From DATGPD01 sp041398565 (lineage in GTDB: Bacteria > Planctomycetota > UBA1135 > UBA2386), in the NCBI GenBank assembly GCA_041398565.1, contig JAWKUN010000003.1, positions 1-64,000 on the forward strand: DNA of 64,000 bases, given 5' to 3'. The number at the start of each line of letters is the position of its first letter. Position 1 is the stretch's first letter. A program made the translations under genes and the position numbers. This document shows, one piece after another, positions 42,699-52,238 of the stretch. The notes beneath the pieces are model-generated. The model had not been told where the DNA came from and ran no database searches. It saw nothing but the letters and a program-made list of their open reading frames with translations.

Positions 42699-43837
42699 TG
42701 GGATCCTCCCTTCGTGGCCGCGGCCGCGCCGCTGCCGACGTCCACCCTCTGCACGACCGGACTCGTCGCGTAGGGCACGCCGCTGATCCGCGCTTCGGCC
42801 AGCGCCTTGGCGTAGGCCAGCTTCACCAGGTTGAGCGCGCCGTCGCCCGACAACGAGGTCGCCAGTTGCCGCATGCCCTGTGAAGTGGCCTCGGCTTGCG
42901 CCAGGATCGAGCGCGCTTGGTTCTTGGCGCGGAACAGCTCGGCATCGGCTCTGGTCTTGGTCTCGTACAGGTAGGCGTCGGCGGTGACCACGGTCTTCTT
43001 GGCCTGAGCCTCCGCCGCCAGCAGGTCCCTGCGCAGGTTGCCCTTGGCCTGCTCGATCTCGACGTTGGCTTGGGCACGCGCCTCCGCCTCCTGGCGCGCC
43101 TGGTCCTCGAGGGCGGCGCGCGCCTTCTCGCGCTGGCTCTGGGCTTCCTGGTCGGCCGCCTTCTTCTCGGCGATCTTCTCCTCGTACTCGCTGTAGAAGT
43201 GGAACTTGTCAGGGATGACCTGACTCACCTCGATACCGTGCTCGTTGAGCAAGCGGTTGAACTCCGCCACCGACTCCAGCGCCTTCTGAGCGCGCTCGCT
43301 GGCGTCGTAGAAGTGGTCCGTCTTCAGCTCCCCGAACTTGTAGCGGATGATCGAGCGGGCGAAGTCACGCATCCACTTGGCCTTGTAGGCCTCGACCACC
43401 TCGCTGCGCGACAGCGCGCGGCCGCGCGCGTCGACACTGCCCACCGTGATCGTCACCTTGCCGATGCCGCATTCGGGCACGACCCGGTCGCGCAGGACCA
43501 CTGGGTCTTGCAGCAGGCGGTAGTTGATCTCGACGTCGAGCGTCACGTCGGCGCCATCGACGGTCTTGATGTTGACGCCCTCCGTCTCGACCATCTTGAT
43601 GGTCTGCAGGCTGTTGTCGATCGCCCAGAAGTCGGTGATCAGGCCGTTGTAGATCAGCGCCCCCGGATCGGTGCGCACCTCGATGTTGCCGGTGAGATTG
43701 TTGACCAGAACCCCGACCTCGTTGCCCTGGATACGGCCGACCCGCATGGTGATGAGGCTGCCGACCACCAGGATGAGCACGGTCAGGATCGGCAGGACAG
43801 GCAAGGAGACGGGTTGCCGTCGGATGACGATGTCCAT
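42695..43837 (-). CDS. SPFH/band 7 membrane protein (first of pair)
   Basis: A 380-aa protein with an N-terminal hydrophobic segment (about 10-32), an SPFH region with GNEVGVLVNNLTGNI, and a long Ala/Gln/Glu coiled coil (about 225-330). The C-terminus has a Gly/Ala-rich tail. ATG at 43837 fits a short cytoplasmic N-terminus. Together with the overlapping gene it likely makes a hetero-oligomeric HflKC-like assembly. No FtsH gene lies here. Confidence 0.88.
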   Translation of the reverse strand: MDIVIRRQPVSLPVLPILTVLILVVGSLITMRVGRIQGNEVGVLVNNLTGNIEVRTDPGALIYNGLITDFWAIDNSLQTIKMVETEGVNIKTVDGADVTLDVEINYRLLQDPVVLRDRVVPECGIGKVTITVGSVDARGRALSRSEVVEAYKAKWMRDFARSIIRYKFGELKTDHFYDASERAQKALESVAEFNRLLNEHGIEVSQVIPDKFHFYSEYEEKIAEKKAADQEAQSQREKARAALEDQARQEAEARAQANVEIEQAKGNLRRDLLAAEAQAKKTVVTADAYLYETKTRADAELFRAKNQARSILAQAEATSQGMRQLATSLSGDGALNLVKLAYAKALAEARISGVPYATSPVVQRVDVGSGAAAATKGGSQ

Positions 43838-44116
43838 GAGATGCGCGACCTTACTGGCTGGACACCCAAGGATTCACGCTCGGCTGTCTCGCGTCCGCAC
43901 CCGAGGTGCGAGTCGGGCTCGCACGCCGGCGGACAGAGGCCCCGCCAAGGGTCACAGCGGTGCCATCGCGGGCCTGGCAGCGCCGCTCGCCTGCAGCGAA
44001 ACCGGCAACGTGGCGAACGACGCTGCCCGTGGCCTGCGCGCGCACCGTGGGGAATCGCAGCGCCTGCGGCCCACGTGCCGAGGTGGGGCCGCGACTCACG
44101 GGATCGGCTCGTGCGG

Positions 44117-45322
44117 ATGGGTGTGGTGATGGACGGGCCGTTCGACGATCTCCTGCGCTCGCCGCGCGACGCTCCCGTGGCGTTGCTGCACTCCGGCGGC
44201 GGTGGCCGCTCCACCCTGCTGACCGAAGCGTGCGACGAGCTGATCGTCGGGCCGGCCGACGCCGACGATGCCTGGGCGCGGCTCGACTCGTTCCTGTCCA
44301 GACACCGGGGACGTTGCTGCGTCGGGTGGTTCGGCTACGACCTGCGCGATGCCAGCGACGCGATCCCGCTGCGCATTGCTGCCGACCTCGCCTTGCCGTT
44401 GGCTCACGTCGTCGCCTTCGCCCGCCGGTCGACCTGGCGCGATGCCGCGGCGTCACCGGCGCCGCCGTTGTCGACCGCGGCTCGGACCAGGGTCCACACG
44501 CACACGACGCGCGCCGACTTCGAGGCGCGCATCGCCGCGGTGGTGGAGCACATTCGCGCCGGCGACATCTTCCAGGCCAACCTGACCCAGCCGTTCACCG
44601 GTGCTTTCGCCGGCGACCCGCGGCTCCTGTTCTGGCGTGCGTGTGCCGTCAGCCCGGCGCCGTTCGCCGCCTATCTCGAGTTCGATCGACGCATTGCCGT
44701 TCTGTCGGCGTCGCCGGAGGAGTTCCTGCGCGTGCGCGATCGCATGGTCGAGACGCGTCCGATCAAGGGGACGCGCCCGCGCGGCCGTGACCCCTCAGCC
44801 GACCATGCGCTGCTCGCCGAGCTGCTGGCCAGCGACAAGGACCGAGCCGAGCTGGCGATGATCGTCGACCTGATGCGCAACGACCTGGGCAAGGTCGCCG
44901 CGGTGGGCAGCGTCGACGTCGGGCCCTTTCCCGAGCATGCGAGCTTCGCGCACGTCCATCACACCTTCGCCTGTGTGCGCGCCCGCCTGCGACCAGAGGT
45001 CACGTTCGGCGACCTCATGGCAGCGACGTTCCCACCCGGCAGCGTGACCGGCGCGCCCAAGTTGCGCGCCATGGAGATCCTCGAGGAGCTCGAACTGGTG
45101 CGGCGTGGCGTCTACACCGGCGCGATCGGCTGGTTCGGCCCCGGTGATGCCTGCCATCTCAACGTCGCCATCCGCACGCTGACGCTCGTCGACGGGCTCG
45201 CGCGCTTCAATGCGGGCGGTGGCATCACGGCACGCAGCGACCCGCACGCCGAGTACGACGAGTGCCTGCACAAGGCAGTGGGCTGGTTGCGGGCTCTCGG
45301 CGCGGAGCTCGACGGACCGTGA
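44117..45322 (+). CDS. pabB: aminodeoxychorismate synthase component I
   Basis: A 401-aa chorismate-binding enzyme. The diagnostic PIKGT (PabB; anthranilate synthases have PIAGT) occurs in ETRPIKGTRPRG. HIRAGDIFQANLTQPF, RNDLG and PGSVTGAPK are also conserved. It makes aminodeoxychorismate for p-aminobenzoate and folate. The GTG start of pabC overlaps its stop. An in-frame ATG at 44129 is an alternative start. No pabA is adjacent. Confidence 0.95.
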   Translation: MGVVMDGPFDDLLRSPRDAPVALLHSGGGGRSTLLTEACDELIVGPADADDAWARLDSFLSRHRGRCCVGWFGYDLRDASDAIPLRIAADLALPLAHVVAFARRSTWRDAAASPAPPLSTAARTRVHTHTTRADFEARIAAVVEHIRAGDIFQANLTQPFTGAFAGDPRLLFWRACAVSPAPFAAYLEFDRRIAVLSASPEEFLRVRDRMVETRPIKGTRPRGRDPSADHALLAELLASDKDRAELAMIVDLMRNDLGKVAAVGSVDVGPFPEHASFAHVHHTFACVRARLRPEVTFGDLMAATFPPGSVTGAPKLRAMEILEELELVRRGVYTGAIGWFGPGDACHLNVAIRTLTLVDGLARFNAGGGITARSDPHAEYDECLHKAVGWLRALGAELDGP

Positions 45323-46071
45323 ACGGGATCGTGCACTCGGGCGACACCTGGAGCGAACAGGAGGGGGCCGACGAAGGGGTCGGCGCCGGGGTGTTCGAGA
45401 CCGTCGGCGCTCGCGACGGCAGCATGCCGCTGTGGCCGCGCCACCTGCATCGCATGCGCGCAGCGGCGCGGCGCCTGGGCCTGCCGTGGCGGCCGCCGAC
45501 CGATCTCGAGGTCAGGGTGCGCGCGTGCCTGGAGCTACACCAGCACGACGTCGCCCGCGTTCGACTGCTGCGCCTCGGCGCGGGCTGCACCTGGAGCGTG
45601 CACACCCGCCGGCGGGACCAGGAGGGCGAGCCGCTGCGGGTCGAGCTGACCGATGCTCCGCGGCCGGTTGGGGGCGCCGATGCGTGCAAGGTCTGGCCGC
45701 GTCCGTGGCTGGCAGCGGCCCGCGCGACCGCGCGGCGCCGCGGCGCCCACGACGCACTGATGTGGCGCGGCGACCTCGTGCTCGAGGCCACCGCGTACAA
45801 CGTGTTCGTGCTCGTCGGCGGAGAGCTGCGCACGCCCCCAGCCGACGGCCAGGTGCTGACCGGGATCGGTCGAGCGGCCCTCTTGCGCGCGCGGCTGCCG
45901 GCCGTCGAGGCCCCGGTGAGCCTGTCCGAGCTGCACGCCAGCGAACTCGTGCTGCTGGTGAACTCGGTCTACGGCCCGCGGCTGGCGGCGGTCGCTGGCC
46001 AGGCCGCGGTCCGCGACCACCCGCTTTTGGTGCGCGCGCGCACGGCCTGGCGCCGGGTCGTCGGGCCGTGA
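45319..46071 (+). CDS. pabC: aminodeoxychorismate lyase
   Basis: A 250-aa class IV aminotransferase-fold protein. It aligns around the pyridoxal-phosphate Lys (ACKVWPRPWL) at the same spacing to the downstream Ala-His-Asp-Ala-Leu as E. coli PabC, and has VLEATAYNVFVL. It releases pyruvate from aminodeoxychorismate to form p-aminobenzoate. GTG start set by the 4-base overlap with pabB. The operon pairing supports the specific function over a D-amino-acid or branched-chain aminotransferase. Confidence 0.88.
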   Translation: MNGIVHSGDTWSEQEGADEGVGAGVFETVGARDGSMPLWPRHLHRMRAAARRLGLPWRPPTDLEVRVRACLELHQHDVARVRLLRLGAGCTWSVHTRRRDQEGEPLRVELTDAPRPVGGADACKVWPRPWLAAARATARRRGAHDALMWRGDLVLEATAYNVFVLVGGELRTPPADGQVLTGIGRAALLRARLPAVEAPVSLSELHASELVLLVNSVYGPRLAAVAGQAAVRDHPLLVRARTAWRRVVGP

Positions 46072-46161
46072 CCGCCGGCGCGTCCGGGCCCTGGCGAGGA
46101 TTCGCGAGCGCCCGTGCGAAGGGCTCAACCGCCCCCCCAGCCTCATGCCGATACACCCTTC

Positions 46162-46746
46162 ATGCCAACGAGTCCGAAGGGAAGGGGGCCGCGCCGCGAG
46201 CTGGTCGAGAGTCCGCGTGAGCGCCGCCCGTTCGCAAAGCTGCAACCCATGGCGCCGAGCGCCCTGCCGGCCGAGGCCGTGCGCGGACTGCCGCGCCTGC
46301 GCCTGCGCGTCGAGCCGGTCGTGCCGTCGCTGGTGCGCGGTCTGGTCGCCATGGCCGCCCATCCGGGTTCGCTGAGCGACGACACGATCGATCTGGTCAC
46401 CGCGCTCAACAAGCGTCGCCGCGCCGCGACCGAGTGGCTGCGCGCCATCCTCGACGGTGCGGTCGACGCCGCCACGCTGCGCAACGTGGCCGAGGTCTGG
46501 TTGCCGGCGCTGATCGGCGGCAGCCGCGAGGCGGTGCGCGCGCGCGCGGCGACCTGCATCGAGTACGTCCGCGGCAGCATGACCGGCCTGGTCATGGCGC
46601 GCCCCGAGGACAACCTCGTGCCGGAGGCGCGCACGCTCTTCGCCATCGACTCGATCCTGGCGCAGCACCTCGGCGCGGTGGTGGGCAGCGGGACGCGGTC
46701 GTCCACGGCGACGCCCTCCCGCCCGTCCGCAAAAGTGCCGGTCTGA
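46162..46746 (+). CDS. hypothetical helical protein
   Basis: A 194-aa protein with a basic, disordered N-terminus and a helical core (about 60-180), including DTIDLVTALNKRRRAATEWL and a TCIEYVRGSMTGLV helix. Family unrecognised; no signal peptide. ATG at 46162 is the first in-frame ATG after the pabC stop region. It lies 91 bases after pabC and just before the tRNA-Arg, and may share the folate operon promoter. Confidence 0.55.
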   Translation: MPTSPKGRGPRRELVESPRERRPFAKLQPMAPSALPAEAVRGLPRLRLRVEPVVPSLVRGLVAMAAHPGSLSDDTIDLVTALNKRRRAATEWLRAILDGAVDAATLRNVAEVWLPALIGGSREAVRARAATCIEYVRGSMTGLVMARPEDNLVPEARTLFAIDSILAQHLGAVVGSGTRSSTATPSRPSAKVPV

Positions 46747-46790
46747 GCCCTTGCACCGGACCTCGGGCGTCCCTATCCTCCGCCGCCCGC

Positions 46791-46867
46791 GATCCGGTAG
46801 CTCAATTGGATAGAGCGTCTGGCTACGGACCAGAAGGTTGGGGGTTCAAGTCCTCCCCGGATCGCCA
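46791..46867 (+). tRNA. tRNA-Arg (anticodon ACG)
   Basis: Acceptor GATCCGG/CCGGATC, U8-A9, D-arm GCTC/GAGC, anticodon stem TCTGG/CCAGA with loop CTACGGA (anticodon ACG), T-arm GGGGG/CCTCC, discriminator G and encoded CCA. The A34 is expected to be modified to inosine. Confidence 0.96.
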
Positions 46868-46985
46868 GTCCTGACGGCGGAGAAGAGGGGAAAGACGCGG
46901 GGCGGCACACGGACGGAGGCGGCACCGTCGTCTCGTCCGGGCGAACGGACTTCGAGCTGCGGTTCGCACGGCGAGCGTGACTCCG

Positions 46986-47459
46986 CTACCCCGAAGCCGG
47001 CGGCGCCGTAGGATCGGCCGGCGGCCAGACCAGCTCCATCGTTCGGTGGAATGGAGTGCCGCGCCAATGGCCCCAGAGTCGACGCAGGCGCTGCAACACC
47101 CGATCGACGAAGGCGCGGTCGACGAACGGGGCCTGTCGTCGGGCCAAGGCGACGTAGTGGTCGGCGTCGAGGCGGCCGTTCCATACCGCTTGCATCGGTC
47201 CGACGAGGGCCTCGACCAGGACGATCCCGCGGCGTGACGGCGCCGAGGCCTCCCGCACCAGATCGTCGAAGTCGGCGCCCGCCGCCAGCAGGCCCCAGAA
47301 GCCGTCGTCGATGCCGGCCTCCGCTTCGACCGCGTAGTGGACCAGGTCGTGCAACAGCACGCTGCGCGTCTCGAGGTCGCGCTCGATGCAAGCTCCGCCG
47401 GCCCGTGTCACGGCCAGCCGGTGGCGGTCGTTGCTCAGGCGCGTCAGGCAGATCCTCAC
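46986..47459 (-). CDS. small conserved hypothetical protein
   Basis: A 157-aa soluble protein with GTG start. A Leu-His-Asp-Leu-x-His-Tyr-Ala-Val-Glu motif (LLHDLVHYAVEAEAG) followed by GFWGLLAAG is distinctive and I have the impression of a widespread uncharacterised family, but I cannot name it. The two His and Asp could bind metal. It follows the SGNH gene on the same strand by 26 bases. Confidence 0.65.
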   Translation of the reverse strand: MRICLTRLSNDRHRLAVTRAGGACIERDLETRSVLLHDLVHYAVEAEAGIDDGFWGLLAAGADFDDLVREASAPSRRGIVLVEALVGPMQAVWNGRLDADHYVALARRQAPFVDRAFVDRVLQRLRRLWGHWRGTPFHRTMELVWPPADPTAPPASG

Positions 47460-47485
47460 CGCGCCGACGATAGCTCTTCTCGCGG

Positions 47486-48628
47486 TCAGCGCAGGCGCTC
47501 GGCGAAGAAGCGGTGCAGGATCGCGGCGCGCTCCTCGTTGCCCGCCAGCGTGAAGTGCACGCCGTCGGTGAAGAACTCGCGGCGTTGCAGCGCGGGCTGC
47601 AGATCGACGACGGGTGTGCCGGTCTCGCGACCCAGGGCGCGCACGATGTCGTTGGTGGCGTCGATCGCCGCCCGCACCGCTGGGTGGCCGATGAAGGGCC
47701 GGTGCGGGAACTCCGCACTGTAGGCGAAGGTCGACAGCACGACGCTCACGCCGTGACTCGCACCGACGGCCAACAGCGAGCGCAAGTTGCGTTCGAAGAA
47801 CCTCGGCGGGTTCGCCGCCAGCATCTGCTCGACGGGGACCTCGCGGAAGATGCCGTCCGGGTAGACGTTCGCGTTGCGTTGCGCACGAAACGCGAACGAG
47901 AAGCTGGTCGACGGTACGTCGCCGACGATGCGCAACATGTCGCTGTGGGGTGCGAGACGGCCGAGGCGGATGCGCACGATGCGCGCCAGTGCGCTCCGGT
48001 CGAGCAGCGACGCCTCGGCGAGGTGCTCCGCGCGGCACAGCCAGCCAGCGAGGTCGCCGCGGTAGGCCGTCTGTGGCCAGACCATGCGCGGGAACACGTC
48101 GTTGATGCCGTGGTAGACGACCAGGTGGTCGACTCCGAGGTCGAGCAAGCGGGTCTCGAAGTTCAGCAGCGTCTCGAGGGTGGTCCAGCCCGGGCAACCG
48201 GCGTTGACGACCTCGGTGGCGTGTCCGTCGGCGCGCAGCTTGCTTTCGAGCAGGGCAGGTACCGCCTGGCGGTAGTCCTCGACCCCTTCGCCGTAGGTCG
48301 TCGACCCCCCGGCGCAGGCGATGCGCACCGTGCCCGGCGGCTTGGCCGCGGCGATCTCGTCGCCGCGGAAGCCGAGTGCGTTGTGGCGGTTGGCGCCACG
48401 GCGGTAGCCGGGGGCGAGGCAAAAGCCGAGATGGCGGTGCGCCTGGAAGCGCTCGAACGCGCCGTATCGGGCACGAAGCTCGGTGATGGAGGCATAGGTG
48501 CGGAAGTCGGCGTCGCTGGCCAGCCCGTGCAGCCATGCCAGAGCCAGGACTTCGGCCAGAGCCAGCGCGGCCAGCGTCGCCAGGAACGCCCGCCAGAGGA
48601 GCCGGCGCCACGTCGCCAGATTCGTCAC
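47486..48628 (-). CDS. membrane-anchored SGNH/GDSL hydrolase
   Basis: A 380-aa protein with an N-terminal membrane segment (about 10-32). The SGNH blocks are visible: nucleophile region ACAGGSTTYGEGV, VVYHGINDVF with the conserved Asn-Asp, and DGVHFTLAG with the catalytic Asp and His. This family includes esterases and peptidoglycan or polysaccharide O-deacetylases. GTG start precedes the membrane helix. Last but one gene of the Mla-like run. Confidence 0.88.
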   Translation of the reverse strand: MTNLATWRRLLWRAFLATLAALALAEVLALAWLHGLASDADFRTYASITELRARYGAFERFQAHRHLGFCLAPGYRRGANRHNALGFRGDEIAAAKPPGTVRIACAGGSTTYGEGVEDYRQAVPALLESKLRADGHATEVVNAGCPGWTTLETLLNFETRLLDLGVDHLVVYHGINDVFPRMVWPQTAYRGDLAGWLCRAEHLAEASLLDRSALARIVRIRLGRLAPHSDMLRIVGDVPSTSFSFAFRAQRNANVYPDGIFREVPVEQMLAANPPRFFERNLRSLLAVGASHGVSVVLSTFAYSAEFPHRPFIGHPAVRAAIDATNDIVRALGRETGTPVVDLQPALQRREFFTDGVHFTLAGNEERAAILHRFFAERLR

Positions 48629-48674
48629 GACCGCAGGATAGCCGGGCCGTCGCGCCCTTTGCGTGCGTGCGGGT

Positions 48675-49598
48675 TCACTTGCCGGCCGGAGGGTCGCCGA
48701 CGCCCAGATCGTGTGCCAGCGCCTCGACGCGCGCCCGCAGGCCCGCGTCGCCAGCGCGCGCCGCGCACGCCTCGGCGCGCTGCAGCAGGACCCGTGCCTG
48801 GTCGGTCTGCCGCGCGCCACGGCGTGAGTGAGCGGCGCGCAAGAAGCGGTCGCCGGCGACGGCGTCGGCTCCGGCGGCCTGGTAGGCGTCGCCCGCGCGC
48901 GCCAGCATCTCGGCCATGCGCCGGAACTCGCGGGCGTCCCGGTGGGCGGCGGCGACACGGTCGCGCAGCTCGCCTGCGGCTTGCGGCTGGCCCTCGCGGG
49001 CGAGGATCTCGGCCGCCAGCGCCATCGTCGAGGGACGCTGTGGCCGCTCCGTGTCGTCGCCCAGCACGCCGGCGAGGTCGGCCAGCGCGGCGCGTGCCGT
49101 CGCCGTGTCGCCGGCGTCGCACGCGAGTTCGCCGCGCAGGAGCGCCGCCTCCGCGAGGGTCGGCTCGGCGTCAGGCTGCTGCCGTGCGAGGTCGTCGAGC
49201 TCGCGACGCGCCGCCACGGCGTCGCCGGCCCGTCGCAGGATGCGCGCCCGCAGCAGCGTGACGTCGTGCAGCGGCTGCCCCGCTCGCTCGAGCGCAGCTC
49301 GGGCGTCGGCCAGCAGGGCCAGGGCCGGGGCATGCTCACCCTGTTCGGCGAGCACCACCGCCACGTTGTACGAGAGGTTGCCGAGCGAGAGCGGGTCGTC
49401 GTCTAGGCGTGCGCTCTCGAGCGCGTGCATGTAGAGCGCATGGGCACGCCCGAGGTCGCCCTCGGCGAAGGCCGTGCGCGCGGCGGCGGCGCTGCGGTGC
49501 TGTTCGCGCTCCAGGGCCGGCGGGCGTTCGGGGGCGGCGCATGCGACGAGCAGGATGCAGGCGAGACCGGGGCCAGGACGCCGTACACGCGGGGTCAC
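48675..49598 (-). CDS. TPR-repeat lipoprotein of the Mla-like operon
   Basis: A 307-aa Ala/Arg-rich protein with lipobox LLVAC near residue 20 and several TPR-like helix pairs (about 40-290, for example SLGNLSYNVAVVLAEQGEHA). TPRs mediate protein contacts. The GTG start at 49598 overlaps the MlaD stop (GTGA), so it is coupled to the Mla genes and may replace the missing MlaC or an outer-membrane partner (inference). Confidence 0.8.
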   Translation of the reverse strand: MTPRVRRPGPGLACILLVACAAPERPPALEREQHRSAAAARTAFAEGDLGRAHALYMHALESARLDDDPLSLGNLSYNVAVVLAEQGEHAPALALLADARAALERAGQPLHDVTLLRARILRRAGDAVAARRELDDLARQQPDAEPTLAEAALLRGELACDAGDTATARAALADLAGVLGDDTERPQRPSTMALAAEILAREGQPQAAGELRDRVAAAHRDAREFRRMAEMLARAGDAYQAAGADAVAGDRFLRAAHSRRGARQTDQARVLLQRAEACAARAGDAGLRARVEALAHDLGVGDPPAGK

Positions 49599-50683
49599 TT
49601 GCCGCTCCCCAGCTCGCTGGGCGCCAGGCGCGGCGTCGCCGGCAGGTCGGGCACGTAGCCGCGGAGCAGCCAGTGATCCTGCAATGCCACGATCAGGCGC
49701 TCCATCTCGGCCATGGTCAGGCGCGCCTGGGCGACGACGCCGGTGAGTCCGCGCGCCTCGGTGCGCATCACGCCCGCGACTTCCGGCAGCGCGCCGGTGG
49801 CGGCGACGAGGTGATCGAGCGCCTCTTGCGCGCTGGCCAGCGCGCGCCGGGCGTCTTCGAGGATCTCGGGGAGCTGACGGGTGCTCGACCATGCCGACTC
49901 CAGCAGGGCGTTGGCACGCTCGATCGGTCCGTGCGCGTCGTCGGCCAGCGCCTTGGCGGCGGCGGTCAGCTCGGCGACGGCGGTGCGCGCGCCGTCGAGG
50001 GTGGTCTCGGCCGATTGCAGCACCTTCTCGAGCCTGCCGCTCCAGGCCTCGTCGTGCAGGAGGTGGCCGACGACGCCGTCGCCGCGCTCGATCGTTTCCA
50101 GCAGACGGTCGATGCGCTGCAACGACTGCAGCAACGAGCCTTGCGGGTCGGTCAGCTTCTGCGCCAGGGTGCCGTGGTTCTCGATCACTTCGCGCGCCGC
50201 GCGGATCGTCGGCAGCAACTCGGTGCTGAGGTCCTGCAAGAGCTGGGTCGGTTCGCTGTCGGGCACGGCGATGAAGGTGGTGTTGGCCGTCGCCGGCGTC
50301 TGGCTGCCACGAGTGATCTCGATGTAGGCGTCGCCGGTGAGTCCCAGCGTGCGCCGCTTGATGACGAAGCGTGAGTCGCTGCGTACGAAGCGCAGGAACT
50401 CGGTGCGGACCAGCAGGCGCGCCTGCATGCGGTCGGTGCGGTCGTCGATCCAGATGTCGTCCACCGAGCCGACGGCGGAGCCGAGCAGCTCGACGCCCGA
50501 TCCCCGCCGCAGGCCGTACGAGCCGTCTTCGGGCAGCACCAGCAACAGCGGCGTCACCCGTTCGAACCAGCGCTGCGCGCGCGCCGTGGCGAACACGAGG
50601 GCGAGCGCGATGCACAGCGCGCCGAGCACGAACGCGCCGACCAACGGCTTGACCTCCTTGAACTGCGGGCCGACGGGGCTCAC
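49595..50683 (-). CDS. MlaD/MCE-family substrate-binding protein
   Basis: A 362-aa protein with one N-terminal transmembrane helix (about 15-34), an MCE domain (about 40-125: VELLGSAVGSVDDIWID, LGLTGDAYIEI) and a long helical tail (about 150-340). MCE proteins bind and pass phospholipids between membranes. GTG start set by overlap with the ATPase-like gene, whose partner it should be. Confidence 0.88.
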   Translation of the reverse strand: MSPVGPQFKEVKPLVGAFVLGALCIALALVFATARAQRWFERVTPLLLVLPEDGSYGLRRGSGVELLGSAVGSVDDIWIDDRTDRMQARLLVRTEFLRFVRSDSRFVIKRRTLGLTGDAYIEITRGSQTPATANTTFIAVPDSEPTQLLQDLSTELLPTIRAAREVIENHGTLAQKLTDPQGSLLQSLQRIDRLLETIERGDGVVGHLLHDEAWSGRLEKVLQSAETTLDGARTAVAELTAAAKALADDAHGPIERANALLESAWSSTRQLPEILEDARRALASAQEALDHLVAATGALPEVAGVMRTEARGLTGVVAQARLTMAEMERLIVALQDHWLLRGYVPDLPATPRLAPSELGSGK

Positions 50684-51351
50684 CGCGGAAACTCCAGCAC
50701 GGTGTCGGGGCGGAGCTCGCCGTGGCCGTCGCACGCGAGGTCGGGTTCGCGCCCGTCGAGCCACAGCAGCGCGGCGCCGTTGGCGCGGGCTTCGCCCGCC
50801 AGCGCGACGATTCCGGAGCGCACCGGTGCGGGCAGGTCGCGCGGCAGCGGCTCGACCACGACCAGCGCTGGCTCGCCGAGGAAAGTGCGGATCGCCGCGC
50901 TCGCCCACAGGTCGTCGCGGGCGGTGTCGTGCGGGCGTGAGCACGGGATGGCGTCGAGGCCGACGCGCTGCGCCATCGTCTCCGCCCGCGCGCGCAGCTC
51001 GCGCTCGGGCACCGACGAGAGGTCGAGCATCGGCAGCAGCACGTTCTCGTCGACGTTGAGGTTCTGGATCCAGTCCATGCTCGGCGCCAGGCGGCGGACC
51101 TTTCCTCGCAGCGCGTAGGCGGCGTGCGCGGACAGCCCGCGCCAATCTACGCCGCACACCTCGACCGCGCCCGCAGCAGGTGCCCGCAGACCCTGCACCA
51201 AGTCGCCGAAGTGCTCGGCGCAGCCGGCGGTGGCGGCGATGGCAAGGCACTGATTGCCGTGCACGCTCAGCTCCGCACCGCCGAACCAGGGCAGGCCCCG
51301 CACCGCGACCATGCGCAGCACCGGGGCGTGGGGCACGCTCGGCGTCACCAT
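50680..51351 (-). CDS. MlaF-like ABC ATPase, catalytically degenerate
   Basis: A 223-aa protein that follows the ABC ATPase layout (a G/sG-rich start, LRAPAAGAVEVCGVDWRGLS, VDENVLLPM) but has lost the catalytic residues. Walker A reads ATAGCAEHF (no Lys, Ser or Gly triplet), the signature is TARDD instead of LSGGQ, Walker B is ALVVVEP with no Asp-Glu pair, and the switch His is absent (LLWLDG). The reading frame itself is intact and overlaps both neighbours. It looks like a pseudo-ATPase in an otherwise complete MlaEFD set. ATG at 51351 or GTG at 51348. Confidence 0.85.
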   Translation of the reverse strand: MVTPSVPHAPVLRMVAVRGLPWFGGAELSVHGNQCLAIAATAGCAEHFGDLVQGLRAPAAGAVEVCGVDWRGLSAHAAYALRGKVRRLAPSMDWIQNLNVDENVLLPMLDLSSVPERELRARAETMAQRVGLDAIPCSRPHDTARDDLWASAAIRTFLGEPALVVVEPLPRDLPAPVRSGIVALAGEARANGAALLWLDGREPDLACDGHGELRPDTVLEFPR

Positions 51352-52142
51352 GCGTAGCTCGCTGCCGACACCAGGACACACACCGTGAACAGCGCGATCA
51401 TCGAGCCGGCCAGCGCGTGCGTCGCTGCCTTGGGCACTTCGGTCGGCGCGCCCCGGCAGGCCAGGCCGATGTGGCTACAGATGGAACCGATCGCCAGGGG
51501 CGCCAGCACGCTCTTGGCGAACGGACTGGCCACGTCGACGGCGCGCAGCGAAGCGAGCACGTCGGCAGTGAAGTCGAGCGGGTCGGCCGCCTGCAGGGAG
51601 GTGAGCAGGGAGGCGAAGTAGCCGGTGGCGAACGCCGTCACCGTGAACAGGATGTTGAGGCAGACGAAAGCGACGACCATGCCGGCGATGCGCGGCAAGA
51701 CGAGGTAGCGCAGCGGATCGATGCCGAGGCCCTGGAGCGTGTGCACTTCGCCCCGGACCATCATGTTGCCGAGCTCGGTGGCGATGGCACTGCCGCTGCG
51801 CATGATGACGATGACCCCGACCAGCAGCGGCGCCAGCTCGCGCACGATCACCTTCACCAGGATCGGACCGACGAACGCGGACTGGCCGAGCTCGGTCAGC
51901 CAGATGCGTGCCTGCAGCACCACGGCGAAGCCCACCAGCATCGCGACCGCGCTCGCCAGGCCGAGGGCGAGGACGCCGGTGAAGTAGACCTGCCGCCAGA
52001 GCACCGAGCGAACGGGCCGCGTCCAGTGGGCCGGACGCAGGCCGAGCAGGATGGCGTGGGTGCCGAGCGCGACCTCGGCGCAGCTGCGGTGGACCAGCCG
52101 AGCGGCCCACGCCCCGGCCTGCGCGAGGGGAGTGAACAGCAT
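51345..52142 (-). CDS. MlaE-type permease
   Basis: A 265-aa protein from ATG at 52142 (family about 260). Predominantly hydrophobic with conserved SAFVGPILVKVIVRELAPLL, ATELGNMMVRGEVHTLQGLG and PRIAGMVVAF, matching MlaE lipid-transporter permeases. The open frame extends upstream to a TTG at 52202 with a possible GTG at 52172. It should pair with the ATPase gene it overlaps, but that ATPase appears inactive. Confidence 0.9.
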   Translation of the reverse strand: MLFTPLAQAGAWAARLVHRSCAEVALGTHAILLGLRPAHWTRPVRSVLWRQVYFTGVLALGLASAVAMLVGFAVVLQARIWLTELGQSAFVGPILVKVIVRELAPLLVGVIVIMRSGSAIATELGNMMVRGEVHTLQGLGIDPLRYLVLPRIAGMVVAFVCLNILFTVTAFATGYFASLLTSLQAADPLDFTADVLASLRAVDVASPFAKSVLAPLAIGSICSHIGLACRGAPTEVPKAATHALAGSMIALFTVCVLVSAASYAW

Positions 52143-52238
52143 GGCCAGCGCCGAGGTGAGGTGGGTGGGCACGATCTCGCGGACGGCTTCGCAAGATGCC
52201 AAGGGGCCGAGACCCTTACAAGGACAGTGGCTCTACAA

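Noticed and set aside
44117..45322. Anthranilate synthase component I (trpE)
   Set aside because: The PIKGT motif and the overlapping pabC gene identify it as pabB.
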